This document shows, piece by piece, positions 1-6,579 of a stretch of DNA of 19,135 bases (position 1 is the first letter of the stretch; the number at the start of each line of letters is the position of its first letter). This DNA comes from CAYMUC01 sp964393535 (GTDB lineage Bacteria > Actinomycetota > Acidimicrobiia > Acidimicrobiales > Ilumatobacteraceae): contig CAYMUC010000057.1 of NCBI GenBank assembly GCA_964393535.1, forward strand, positions 1 through 19,135, read 5' to 3'. The position numbers and the translations under genes are program-made. The notes under the pieces were generated by a model, which searched no databases, had not been told where the DNA came from, and saw only the letters and a list, made by a program, of their open reading frames with translations.

Positions 1-260
1 CCGTCGACGGTGCCCCACCCGGTGAGCACTCCGTCGGTGTAGGGGCGATCCTCGAGGCCGGCTGCGTGGGCACGGTGGCGAGCCAGGAGGTCGAGTTCGT
101 GGAACGAGCCCGGGTCCAACAGGTACTCGATCCGTTCGCGGGCCAGCATCTTGCCCTTGGCGTGCTGGCGCTCTACAGAGCGTGGTGAACCGGCGTTGAA
201 GGCCTGCTCTTTCCGCTGGCGCAGGTCTTCGAGTTTCTGCTGCATCGGGTCGGTGGTCAC
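1..260 (-). CDS. pccB: Acyl-CoA (propionyl-CoA) carboxylase beta subunit, N-terminal fragment
   Basis: This is the N-terminal 86 residues of a biotin-dependent acyl-CoA carboxylase carboxyltransferase (beta) subunit; the gene runs off the left edge. The subunit moves CO2 from carboxybiotin to propionyl- or acetyl-CoA in the cytoplasm. Reading from GTG at 260, the peptide shows the family's N-terminal pattern: a charged helix (KLEDLRQRKEQAFNAG), then VERQHAKGKMLARERI, LLDPGSF, and DGVLTGWGTVDG. GTG is the only start in this frame after an upstream TAG at 297-299; ATG at residue 6 is an alternative. No strong ribosome site is visible. It lies 49 bases downstream of the CopC/CopD gene on the same strand. 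Propionyl-CoA carboxylase fits the epimerase and Ccr genes nearby, but the fragment cannot separate propionyl-CoA from acetyl-CoA or other specificities. Confidence 0.88.
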   Translation of the reverse strand, partial: MTTDPMQQKLEDLRQRKEQAFNAGSPRSVERQHAKGKMLARERIEYLLDPGSFHELDLLARHRAHAAGLEDRPYTDGVLTGWGTVD

Positions 261-309
261 GGTGCGCCACGCTACTGGCTGGGTGTAGCGCGGTTCCTAG
301 CCCGCCTCG

Positions 310-2118
310 CTATCGGGACGCTGCAGGATCAGCGACGACCACCGAGGTGGACAGCGCCGGAAGCAGGCCGAGGGGGCCGCGGGCCACGATGTCCACGCTC
401 CACACGCCAGGGATGTCGAGGCGCCAACCCTGGCCCAGTCGCAACACGGCGGCTCCATCGGTGCGCAGGGGCACGTCGATCTCCCAGCCCGGTGAGGTGG
501 GCACCTCGGTGGGCTGCAGGGTGATGCGAAGCGATTCGATCTCGGTGGGTTCCAGCACCTCGACCCGGAGGGCCTGGGGTCCGGCCACCAGGGGCGTCAT
601 GGACAGACGCACCTCGATGCCCTCGCCGGTGAGGGTGGTGTCGAAGGCGTACTGGCTGGCGGGCGACGGTGATTGCACCGCTGCGGGTCGACTGGCGGCC
701 ATGGTGGCGGTGACGCCGAGAATGAGGACACCGACCATCAACTCGGCCGACAGTGCCCGCCGCATGGGTCGCGCCATGCGGCGCTCCAACACCTGGGCCT
801 GGGCCAGGCGGCGCCGCCAACGCCGACGGGCCGCCACCCCCAGATAGGCCATGACCGCCACCAGCAGGGTCTTCAGCACGATCCATCGACCATGGCGGGT
901 GGACCACAACTCGCCGTCGACCAGGCGTTGTGACAACACGAGCCCCGACACGATGGCCAGGAGCATCGACGGCGTGGCCAGTTTGGCGTAGCCGCGAAGC
1001 GCGTACACCAGGTCGTCGTCGCCGGGCTTGGCCAAGACCACTCGGGCCACGATGGCCAGACCGCCCAGCCACACTCCCATGGAGAGGGCGTGCACGATGG
1101 CAGCGGGGTACACGACAGCGGCACCATCGATGCCCGTGCGGGAGAAGCCGTAGGTTGCCACGGCCAGCGCGGGAAGGCCGATGGAGGCCAACTGCGTCGC
1201 CGGTTCCACAGCCCGGACGGGTCGCACGATGACCCACGCCAGCACGCCCACCAGCACGAGACGGGCGAACACCGGGCGACCGGCGGGTTCGTCCAAGAGT
1301 TCGGCCCAACTCAGGGGATTCAGGGCACTGGTCGATGATCGTCCGGTGAGCTCGGCCGTGGTCTGCCAGGCCGTCACGAGGGCACCCAGCAGTGCAAGGA
1401 AGTACGCATTGCGCACGAATTTCACGACGTCGGGGTAATCGATGCCCTCGGGCCACGCCAGGCTGATCAGCACGATGGAACCCAGTACCGCCACCAGGCC
1501 CAGGGCACCGAACCACTTGGCCAGACCCAGCAGCAGTCCACCCGGCACCACGACGTCGTCGCTCACGTCGGCGGGATCGATCACGATGTCGTCGGCGCCG
1601 GCCCCCGGTGTGGTCGCAGGTGGTGCAGTAGTGCCGCCGGGTGTGGTGTCGCCGGGTGTGGTGGTGTTGGCGAAACTGCCACGCACGGTGAACTCGAAGG
1701 TGCCCACGACGCCGCTGGGGAGTCGCCAGGACACGGCGCACGGGCCACCGGGCGCGATCTGGGTGATGGGTGCCAGCACCGTTCGGCCGTCGGGTCCCAG
1801 AGCTCGGGGCCCTAGGCCCAGCGGCGTCCCCTCGCACGAGATCGCCATACCGACCTGCTCGGCGGTGACGTCAGCGCCGAATGGTTCGGTGAAGGTGAGC
1901 TGCAACTGTGTGGGAGGGGCGTCGAGGATCGCGTTCACCGCAGGGGTGGAACTCTCGAGCGGACTCACCTGAGCCTCGGTCCCGGCACTGGTGGTCGTGT
2001 CGGTCTGGGCCTGCGCCAGTCCTGCACCGAGGGCCAGCACACTGCCCATCACGGTCAACAGAAGGAGCAGACCGTGGATCAGCCGACGAGTGGCCAGGGT
2101 TGGTGACGGGCCGTACAT
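310..2118 (-). CDS. CopC-CopD fusion-type membrane protein with FixH-like C-terminal domain
   Basis: A 602-residue membrane protein of the copper resistance CopC/CopD superfamily. It has a signal peptide (about residues 1-38, hydrophobic core LLLLLTVMGSVLALGAG). A CopC-like beta domain follows (about 50-147), then a Thr/Pro/Gly-rich linker (about 150-175). About eight membrane segments come next (about 193-475), including the CopD-type HALSMGVWLGGL segment. A C-terminal extracytoplasmic beta domain ends in a GVWSVDIV motif resembling FixH/YtkA-like domains. Known relatives take part in copper import or handling. The usual copper ligands of CopC (the N-terminal His and the DGHP histidine) are absent: the regions read AQVSPLESSTPA and SWRLPSGVVGTFEFTV. 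Copper binding by this domain is therefore doubtful and the substrate unknown. The gene is divergent from dnaX across 56 bases. Confidence 0.85.
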   Translation of the reverse strand: MYGPSPTLATRRLIHGLLLLLTVMGSVLALGAGLAQAQTDTTTSAGTEAQVSPLESSTPAVNAILDAPPTQLQLTFTEPFGADVTAEQVGMAISCEGTPLGLGPRALGPDGRTVLAPITQIAPGGPCAVSWRLPSGVVGTFEFTVRGSFANTTTPGDTTPGGTTAPPATTPGAGADDIVIDPADVSDDVVVPGGLLLGLAKWFGALGLVAVLGSIVLISLAWPEGIDYPDVVKFVRNAYFLALLGALVTAWQTTAELTGRSSTSALNPLSWAELLDEPAGRPVFARLVLVGVLAWVIVRPVRAVEPATQLASIGLPALAVATYGFSRTGIDGAAVVYPAAIVHALSMGVWLGGLAIVARVVLAKPGDDDLVYALRGYAKLATPSMLLAIVSGLVLSQRLVDGELWSTRHGRWIVLKTLLVAVMAYLGVAARRRWRRRLAQAQVLERRMARPMRRALSAELMVGVLILGVTATMAASRPAAVQSPSPASQYAFDTTLTGEGIEVRLSMTPLVAGPQALRVEVLEPTEIESLRITLQPTEVPTSPGWEIDVPLRTDGAAVLRLGQGWRLDIPGVWSVDIVARGPLGLLPALSTSVVVADPAASR

Positions 2119-2160
2119 GGTTGAGCGGTCACGCTACCCGACCGTGTCACACCCCCTGGG

Positions 2161-2166
2161 TAGGCT
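2161..2166 (+). promoter_or_regulatory. Candidate -10 box of dnaX (near-leaderless)
   Basis: TAGGCT matches TANNNT and ends 8 bases before the chosen GTG start. No Shine-Dalgarno is seen between them. This spacing suggests a leaderless or nearly leaderless transcript. The same hexamer occurs 7 bases before the HNH gene start on the other strand. No convincing -35 is visible. Confidence 0.4.
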
Positions 2167-2174
2167 CGCTCGGC

Positions 2175-3983
2175 GTGGCCACTCCTTCGTTGTACCGCCG
2201 TTATCGGCCCCGACGCTTCTCGGAGTTGAAGGGCCAGGATCACGTGGTGCGCGCGCTGCGAAATGCAGTGGCGAATCAGCGCGAGGGGCACGCCTATCTG
2301 TTCTCGGGTCCACGCGGCACCGGCAAGACGTCGTCGGCCCGCATTCTCGCCAAGGTGCTGAACTGCGAGGCCCCAGTCGACGGCGAGCCCTGTTGTGAAT
2401 GTTCCTCGTGCAAGGCGGTCGAGGCCGGCACGTCCTATGACGTGTTCGAACTCGATGCCGCCTCCAACCGCGGCATCGACGACATTCGCACGCTCATCGA
2501 ACGGGCGTCACTCGGTACGCCGGGGCGCCACAAGGTGTACATCCTCGACGAGGTCCACATGCTCACCAAGGAGGCCAACGCCGCCTTGCTGAAGACCCTC
2601 GAGGAACCGCCCGATCACGTGGTGTTCGTACTGGCCACCACCGATCCGCAGAAGGTCCCCGAGACCATTCGCAGTCGAACGCAGCACTTGCAGTTCCATC
2701 TGCTGGGCGCTGACACCCTGCAGGATCATCTGCGTTGGGTGGCCAGCGATGCCGGTATCGACCTCGACGACTCGGCCTTGGCCACCGTGGTGGCTCGCGG
2801 CGGGGGGTCGGCCCGTGATGCGTTGTCGGCACTGGAGGTGGTGGCGGCGGCCGGTGGGGTGGTCGAACACGACCCTCATCTGGAGGATCTGCTGGACGCG
2901 TTGGCCGACCAGGACACCGGTTTGGCGTTGGCCACCGTCGCCCATGCCGTGCAGCAGGGCCGTGATCCCCGCACGGTCACCGAGGACGTGGTGCGTACCT
3001 TGCGTGAGGCGTTCCTCACGCTCATGGCGCCCGAGTTGGTGCAGGTGCCCGGGGATCGGTTGGAGGCACTCACCGAGCAGGCCCGACGAGTGGGCGCGGC
3101 CGGGTTGGTGCGAGCCATGGAGGTGTTGGGCCAGGCCCTGCTGGAAATGCGCCACGCCCCCGACCCTCGCCTGCTGGTGGAGGTGGCGTTGGTGAAACTC
3201 ACCCACGCCGAGGTCGATCCCGGCATCTCGTCGTTGTTGGCCCGGGTGAAGCACCTCGAGGACCAACTGGCCCATGGCATCACGCTGGCGGCGGCTCCCG
3301 AACCCAAGCCACCGGTGGACCCGGCCACGGGGCGGGCCAAGTTGGGTTCACGGGCCGGCGACACCACCGGTGCGGTGGCCAGGCCAGTGCCGCCCGAACG
3401 TACCGAGGCTGCTGTGCCCCCAGCTCCGCCCAGTGGTCCGGCCCCGGCGGCACCCAGGCCTGCTCCCGCTCCCGCCGCTGCTGCTGGGGGCGCGTCGCCG
3501 GCGGGGGGTTCGGTCGATGTCGAGCGCCTCGGTCGGGCATGGTCCGCCGATGTGCTGACGCAACTGAAGCCGCTGGTGCGGGCGCTCTACGCCGCGGGCA
3601 CCGTGGTGGGTGAACGCGATGGGGCTCTGGTCATCTCCTTGCCAAACGAACCCCACCGCGACCGTGCCGAACAGCATCGAGGCGATGTCGAGGCGGCAGT
3701 GGCCAAGGTGGCGGGTCGCCCCATCCGCCTCAGCCTGGTGGTCGATGCGGGTGCTCGCTCGGTTCGCGATACCTCGGGTGCCCACAGCCGGCCCGATCCC
3801 GGAGGGCCGGGGCCGTCGGCTGCGTCGCCCCCTGAACCCGATCCGGTGGACGAGGTCGCCGAGCATCTCGGCGACGTGGCCGACGTCCGGTCGCTTCCCG
3901 ACGTGCCTCGCGGCGCCGTCGATACTCCCATCGACCGTCTCACCCAGGCTTTTCCGGGTGCCGAACTCATCGACGACGACTGA
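2175..3983 (+). CDS. dnaX: DNA polymerase III subunit gamma/tau (DnaX)
   Basis: The 602-residue clamp-loader ATPase subunit, which loads the beta clamp at primed templates. GTG at 2175 is chosen because the family N-terminus (ATPSLYRRYRPRRF) begins there; the open frame extends further upstream without homology. Visible motifs are Walker A GPRGTGKT (45-52), four zinc cysteines C64, C73, C76 and C79, Walker B DEVH (125-128), an SRT version of the SRC arginine-finger motif (167-169), and sensor 2 GGGSARD (209-215). A Pro/Ala-rich linker (about 415-445) separates the ATPase and collar from a tau-like C-terminal domain. I see no A-rich slippery site for programmed frameshifting to gamma. recR follows after 9 bases, so the two are probably cotranscribed. 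A classic ybaB gene is not present between them. Confidence 0.95.
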   Translation: MATPSLYRRYRPRRFSELKGQDHVVRALRNAVANQREGHAYLFSGPRGTGKTSSARILAKVLNCEAPVDGEPCCECSSCKAVEAGTSYDVFELDAASNRGIDDIRTLIERASLGTPGRHKVYILDEVHMLTKEANAALLKTLEEPPDHVVFVLATTDPQKVPETIRSRTQHLQFHLLGADTLQDHLRWVASDAGIDLDDSALATVVARGGGSARDALSALEVVAAAGGVVEHDPHLEDLLDALADQDTGLALATVAHAVQQGRDPRTVTEDVVRTLREAFLTLMAPELVQVPGDRLEALTEQARRVGAAGLVRAMEVLGQALLEMRHAPDPRLLVEVALVKLTHAEVDPGISSLLARVKHLEDQLAHGITLAAAPEPKPPVDPATGRAKLGSRAGDTTGAVARPVPPERTEAAVPPAPPSGPAPAAPRPAPAPAAAAGGASPAGGSVDVERLGRAWSADVLTQLKPLVRALYAAGTVVGERDGALVISLPNEPHRDRAEQHRGDVEAAVAKVAGRPIRLSLVVDAGARSVRDTSGAHSRPDPGGPGPSAASPPEPDPVDEVAEHLGDVADVRSLPDVPRGAVDTPIDRLTQAFPGAELIDDD

Positions 3984-3992
3984 GGCCCAGCC

Positions 3993-4601
3993 ATGGCGTT
4001 CACCTATACAGCGCCCGTGCAGGCGCTCATCGACGAGTTGGGTCGACTGCCCGGTATCGGCCCCAAGAGCGCTCAGCGACTGGCGTTCCATCTGCTGAAG
4101 ACCTCCACCGATGAGGCGCACCGCTTGGCCGACGCCATCGTGGAGGCCAAGGCCAAGGTGCGGTTCTGCGCCCGGTGCTTCAACGTTGCCGACGCCGAAC
4201 TGTGCCCCATCTGCTCGGACGAACGGCGTGAACGGGGTGTCGTGTGCGTGGTGGAGGAGTCGCGTGACATCGTGGCCATCGAGCGCACCGGCGAGTACCG
4301 GGGTCGCTACCACGTGCTGCTGGGGGCCATCAATCCGTTGGAGGGAGTGGGGCCCGAGCAGTTGAAGATTCGCGAACTGCTGGTGCGTCTCGAGCCCGAG
4401 GAGATCACCGAGGTGATCGTGTGTACCAACCCCAACACCGAGGGTGAAGTCACCGCCATGTACCTGGCCCGCCTGTTGAAGCCCCTGGGCGTACGCATCA
4501 CCCGTATCGCAAGTGGTCTGCCGGTGGGCGGCGACCTGGAGTACGCCGACGAACTCACCCTGGGTCGGGCGTTGGAGGGTCGGCGCGAACTCGAGGCCTG
4601 A
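3993..4601 (+). CDS. recR: Recombination mediator protein RecR
   Basis: A 202-residue RecR of full normal length. RecR works with RecF and RecO to load RecA at gaps during recombinational repair. It shows the N-terminal helix-hairpin-helix (LPGIGPKSAQRL, 19-30), a C4 zinc finger (C59, C62, C71, C74), a Toprim domain starting near CVVEES (85-90) and containing NPNTEGE (146-152), and the C-terminal SGLPVGGDLEYAD segment. The ATG at 3993 gives the usual N-terminus and lies 9 bases after dnaX, so translation is likely coupled to it within one operon. No odd residues were noted. The downstream toxin-antitoxin gene starts only 34 bases later and probably has its own promoter. Confidence 0.96.
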   Translation: MAFTYTAPVQALIDELGRLPGIGPKSAQRLAFHLLKTSTDEAHRLADAIVEAKAKVRFCARCFNVADAELCPICSDERRERGVVCVVEESRDIVAIERTGEYRGRYHVLLGAINPLEGVGPEQLKIRELLVRLEPEEITEVIVCTNPNTEGEVTAMYLARLLKPLGVRITRIASGLPVGGDLEYADELTLGRALEGRRELEA

Positions 4602-4606
4602 GAGGC

Positions 4607-4638
4607 TGCATGCTCTGTGCATGTAGCGTGCATGCATG
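4607..4638. promoter_or_regulatory. Candidate autoregulatory operator of the toxin-antitoxin pair: TGCATG iterons
   Basis: TGCATG occurs four times here, starting at 4607, 4618, 4629 and 4633. The first three are spaced exactly 11 bp, about one helical turn, and the fourth overlaps the antitoxin start codon. Two copies extend to the palindrome GCATGC (4608-4613 and 4630-4635). Ribbon-helix-helix antitoxins typically bind short repeated sites over their own promoters, so these are probably half-sites for the antitoxin or the antitoxin-toxin complex. Confidence 0.6.
4624..4629 (+). promoter_or_regulatory. Candidate -10 box of the antitoxin gene (leaderless)
   Basis: TAGCGT (TANNNT) ends 6 bases before the ATG at 4636, and no Shine-Dalgarno is present. 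This spacing predicts transcription starting at or next to the start codon. The hexamer lies between two TGCATG repeats, so a protein bound there would block the promoter. Confidence 0.45.
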
Positions 4639-4866
4639 TCGAACATTCAGGTGCGCAATGTCGACGAGCAAGAGCACGAGGCACTTCGTCGCCGGGCCGA
4701 GTCGGCGGGGCTGAGCATCAGCCAGTACGTCTTGGAATTGATTCGGCGGGATCTTCGACGTCCTGCCCGTGCTGAATGGCTGGCCATGGTTCGTGGCCTG
4801 CCTGAGACAGGGCTCTCTCATGAGTCGCTCCTCGAGATCTTGCACGAGGGACGCGACGAGCGATGA
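4636..4866 (+). CDS. vapB: Ribbon-helix-helix antitoxin (FitA/VapB-like)
   Basis: A 76-residue protein with an N-terminal ribbon-helix-helix fold: a short strand NIQVRNV, helix 1 (EQEHEALRRRAESAG), then LSISQYVLELIRRDL. This is the pattern of FitA-like antitoxins paired with PIN toxins. The C-terminal part (about 45-76) would wrap around and neutralise the toxin. The PIN-domain gene follows after 9 bases, giving the usual antitoxin-toxin order. The start codon lies inside a cluster of TGCATG repeats, which suggests autoregulation by the antitoxin or the complex. The gene follows recR closely but is probably an independent accessory cassette. The family assignment rests on fold pattern and context. 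Confidence 0.85.
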   Translation: MSNIQVRNVDEQEHEALRRRAESAGLSISQYVLELIRRDLRRPARAEWLAMVRGLPETGLSHESLLEILHEGRDER

Positions 4867-4875
4867 GGCACTGCC

Positions 4876-5259
4876 ATGAAGGTCATTGATGCGTCTGCCG
4901 TCATCGACGTCTTGCTGAGGGGGCCGGGGGCCACTCGCCTCGAGCACTGGCTCGACGACGATGTCGTAGCGCCCGAGTTGCTGGTGCCGGAGGTCTATCG
5001 CACGCTGCATCGTGCAGTGGCCCGACGACTGCTCAGCGACGAAGACGCTGGGCGTGCGCTCAGCGTGTTCAATGCTTTGGACGTCGGCTATGTGGCGACA
5101 TGGCCCTACGCAGACATGCTGTGGTCGCTTCGGCATCGCCTGTCGTTGTACGACGCCTGTTACGTGGTGGTGGCCATGGAACTCGGAGCACCACTTGTCA
5201 CCACCGACCAAAGGCTGATGGCAGGCGCAACGGGACTGGTGGCATTACTGACGCCGTGA
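4876..5259 (+). CDS. vapC: PIN-domain ribonuclease toxin (VapC-like)
   Basis: A 127-residue PIN-domain protein, the usual length for VapC toxins, which are Mg2+-dependent RNases acting on tRNA or rRNA. The acidic metal-binding residues are all visible: D5 in the opening KVIDASAVIDVLL, E39 in VPEVYRTLH, D93 in LSLYDACYVVVA, and D111 in LVTTDQRL. The catalytic site therefore looks intact. It starts 9 bases after the antitoxin gene and is cotranscribed with it. The 3' end converges with the thiolase gene 24 bases away, and no hairpin terminator is evident between them. The RNA target cannot be told from sequence. Confidence 0.9.
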   Translation: MKVIDASAVIDVLLRGPGATRLEHWLDDDVVAPELLVPEVYRTLHRAVARRLLSDEDAGRALSVFNALDVGYVATWPYADMLWSLRHRLSLYDACYVVVAMELGAPLVTTDQRLMAGATGLVALLTP

Positions 5260-5283
5260 CCGGCACCCGTCCTGCGGTGTGGC

Positions 5284-6465
5284 TCAGACGGTCCGCAGCA
5301 CGATGGCGTCGCCCTGGCCGCCACCGCCGCACAGGCCGGCTGCGCCCACGCCACCGCCGCGGCGGCGCAGTTCCAGCAGGAGGCTGAGCGCAATGCGGTT
5401 GCCGCTCATGCCGATGGGGTGGCCCAGGGCGATGGCGCCGCCGTTCACGTTCACGATGTCGGCGCTGATGCCGAGATCTGCCATGGAGGCGAGCCCGACC
5501 GTGGCGAACGCTTCGTTGATCTCGAACAGGTCCACGTCACCTACGCCCATCCCTGCCCGGCCCAGGGCCTTCAGGATGGCGCGGCTGGGCTGCTGCAGCA
5601 GCGAGATGTCGTCGGGTCCGGCCACCATGCCGTACGACACCACCTGACCCAACGGGGTGGCGCCGGTGGCCTCGAGCGCCCGGGCCGACATCACGACCAC
5701 GGCCGATCCGCCGTCGCTGATCTGCGAGGCGTTGCCCGCCGTGATGCTGCCCTGGGGATCGAAGGCGGGCTTCAGGCCGCCCAGGCTTTGGGCGGTGGTG
5801 CCAGGCCGCACGCCTTCGTCAGTGTCGACGAGTACGGGGTCGCCCTTGCGCTGAGGGATGGAGATGGGGACGATCTCGTCGGCAAGGCGGCCGTCCTTGG
5901 TGGCGTTGGCAGCCCGTTCGTGCGAGGTGGCGGCGAACTCGTCCTGCGCCTCGCGGCTGAAGGCACCCTTGGCGTAGCGCTCGGTGGCCAGGCCCATCGC
6001 ACACTGATCGAAGGCACACAGCAGGCCGTCGGCCAAGATCACGTCTTCCAGTTCGGTGTTGCCGTAGCGGAAACCACCGCGGGCGCCACGCACCAGGTAA
6101 GGGGCGTTGGTCATGGACTCCATGCCGCCGGCGATCACGATGTCGGCGTCGCCAGCGGCGATCATCTGGTCGGCCGGATAGATGGTGTTCAGGCCCGACA
6201 GGCACACCTTGTTCACGTTCACCGCCGGCGTGGACAGTGGAATGCCGGCTGCCACGGCGGCCTGGCGAGCGGGAACCTGGCCCTGGCCTGCCATGAGGAC
6301 CTGGCCCATGATGACGTGGTCCACCTGCTGGGGCGTGATGCCCGCACGGCGCAACGCCTCGGTGATGGCCACGCCTCCCAGCTGGGCAGCGGTGAAGCCG
6401 GCCAGCGCGCCGCTCATCTTGCCGATGGGTGTGCGGGCTCCGGCGACGATGTACGAACCAGCCAT
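5284..6465 (-). CDS. Acetyl-CoA C-acetyltransferase (thiolase)
   Basis: A 393-residue type II biosynthetic-type thiolase, which reversibly condenses two acetyl-CoA to acetoacetyl-CoA in the cytoplasm. The N-terminus IVAGARTPIGKMSGAL is typical. The catalytic residues are nucleophile C88 (NKVCLSGL), H349 (GHPIGMSGNR) and the proton-shuttling C379 (AGLCGGGGQG). GHPxGASG is the more common form, so the Met at 353 is a mild deviation. The ATG is preceded by a clear AGGGAGG ribosome site (6474-6480). It is divergent from ccr across 114 bases. Acetoacetyl-CoA formation is the entry step to crotonyl-CoA, the Ccr substrate, so a role in the ethylmalonyl-CoA pathway or PHB synthesis is likely. A beta-oxidation role cannot be excluded. 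Confidence 0.93.
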   Translation of the reverse strand: MAGSYIVAGARTPIGKMSGALAGFTAAQLGGVAITEALRRAGITPQQVDHVIMGQVLMAGQGQVPARQAAVAAGIPLSTPAVNVNKVCLSGLNTIYPADQMIAAGDADIVIAGGMESMTNAPYLVRGARGGFRYGNTELEDVILADGLLCAFDQCAMGLATERYAKGAFSREAQDEFAATSHERAANATKDGRLADEIVPISIPQRKGDPVLVDTDEGVRPGTTAQSLGGLKPAFDPQGSITAGNASQISDGGSAVVVMSARALEATGATPLGQVVSYGMVAGPDDISLLQQPSRAILKALGRAGMGVGDVDLFEINEAFATVGLASMADLGISADIVNVNGGAIALGHPIGMSGNRIALSLLLELRRRGGGVGAAGLCGGGGQGDAIVLRTV

Positions 6466-6554
6466 GACGAGATCCTCCCTGGTGGGGTCGAGCCTTGTGG
6501 GTCGAGCGTCGAAATCCTAGGCGAGGGGTGACTCATGGACCCTTGCGGCCACCT

Positions 6555-6573
6555 TGCTACCCACGGGTAACAT
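6555..6573 (+). promoter_or_regulatory. Candidate ccr operator overlapping a leaderless -10 box
   Basis: The imperfect palindrome TGCTACCCACGGGTAACA (6555-6572) has nine-base arms with one mismatched pair. It overlaps TAACAT (6568-6573), a TANNNT -10 match that ends 6 bases before the ccr ATG. No Shine-Dalgarno is seen, so ccr is probably leaderless. A dimeric repressor such as a TetR-family protein bound here would block the promoter; its identity is unknown. Confidence 0.45.
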
Positions 6574-6579
6574 CGGCCG

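Noticed and set aside
2673..2684. SRT instead of SRC in DnaX as an unusual active-site change
   Set aside because: The arginine is kept, and actinobacterial DnaX proteins commonly carry SRT, as I recall for mycobacteria, so it is a lineage feature.
2175..3983. Programmed frameshift site for a short gamma product
   Set aside because: No A-rich slippery heptamer with a following hairpin was seen in the linker region, which is GC-rich throughout.
3348..4646. Long minus-strand open frame (432 codons) opposite dnaX and recR
   Set aside because: It is antisense to two clearly conserved genes, is His/Gln/Gly-rich without domains, and is expected in GC-rich DNA.
5260..5283. Terminator between the convergent vapC and thiolase genes
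   Set aside because: The 24 bases hold no stable stem followed by a T-run on either strand.
5419..6531. Plus-strand open frame opposite the thiolase
   Set aside because: The thiolase has all three catalytic residues and a strong ribosome site; the opposite frame has no recognisable feature.
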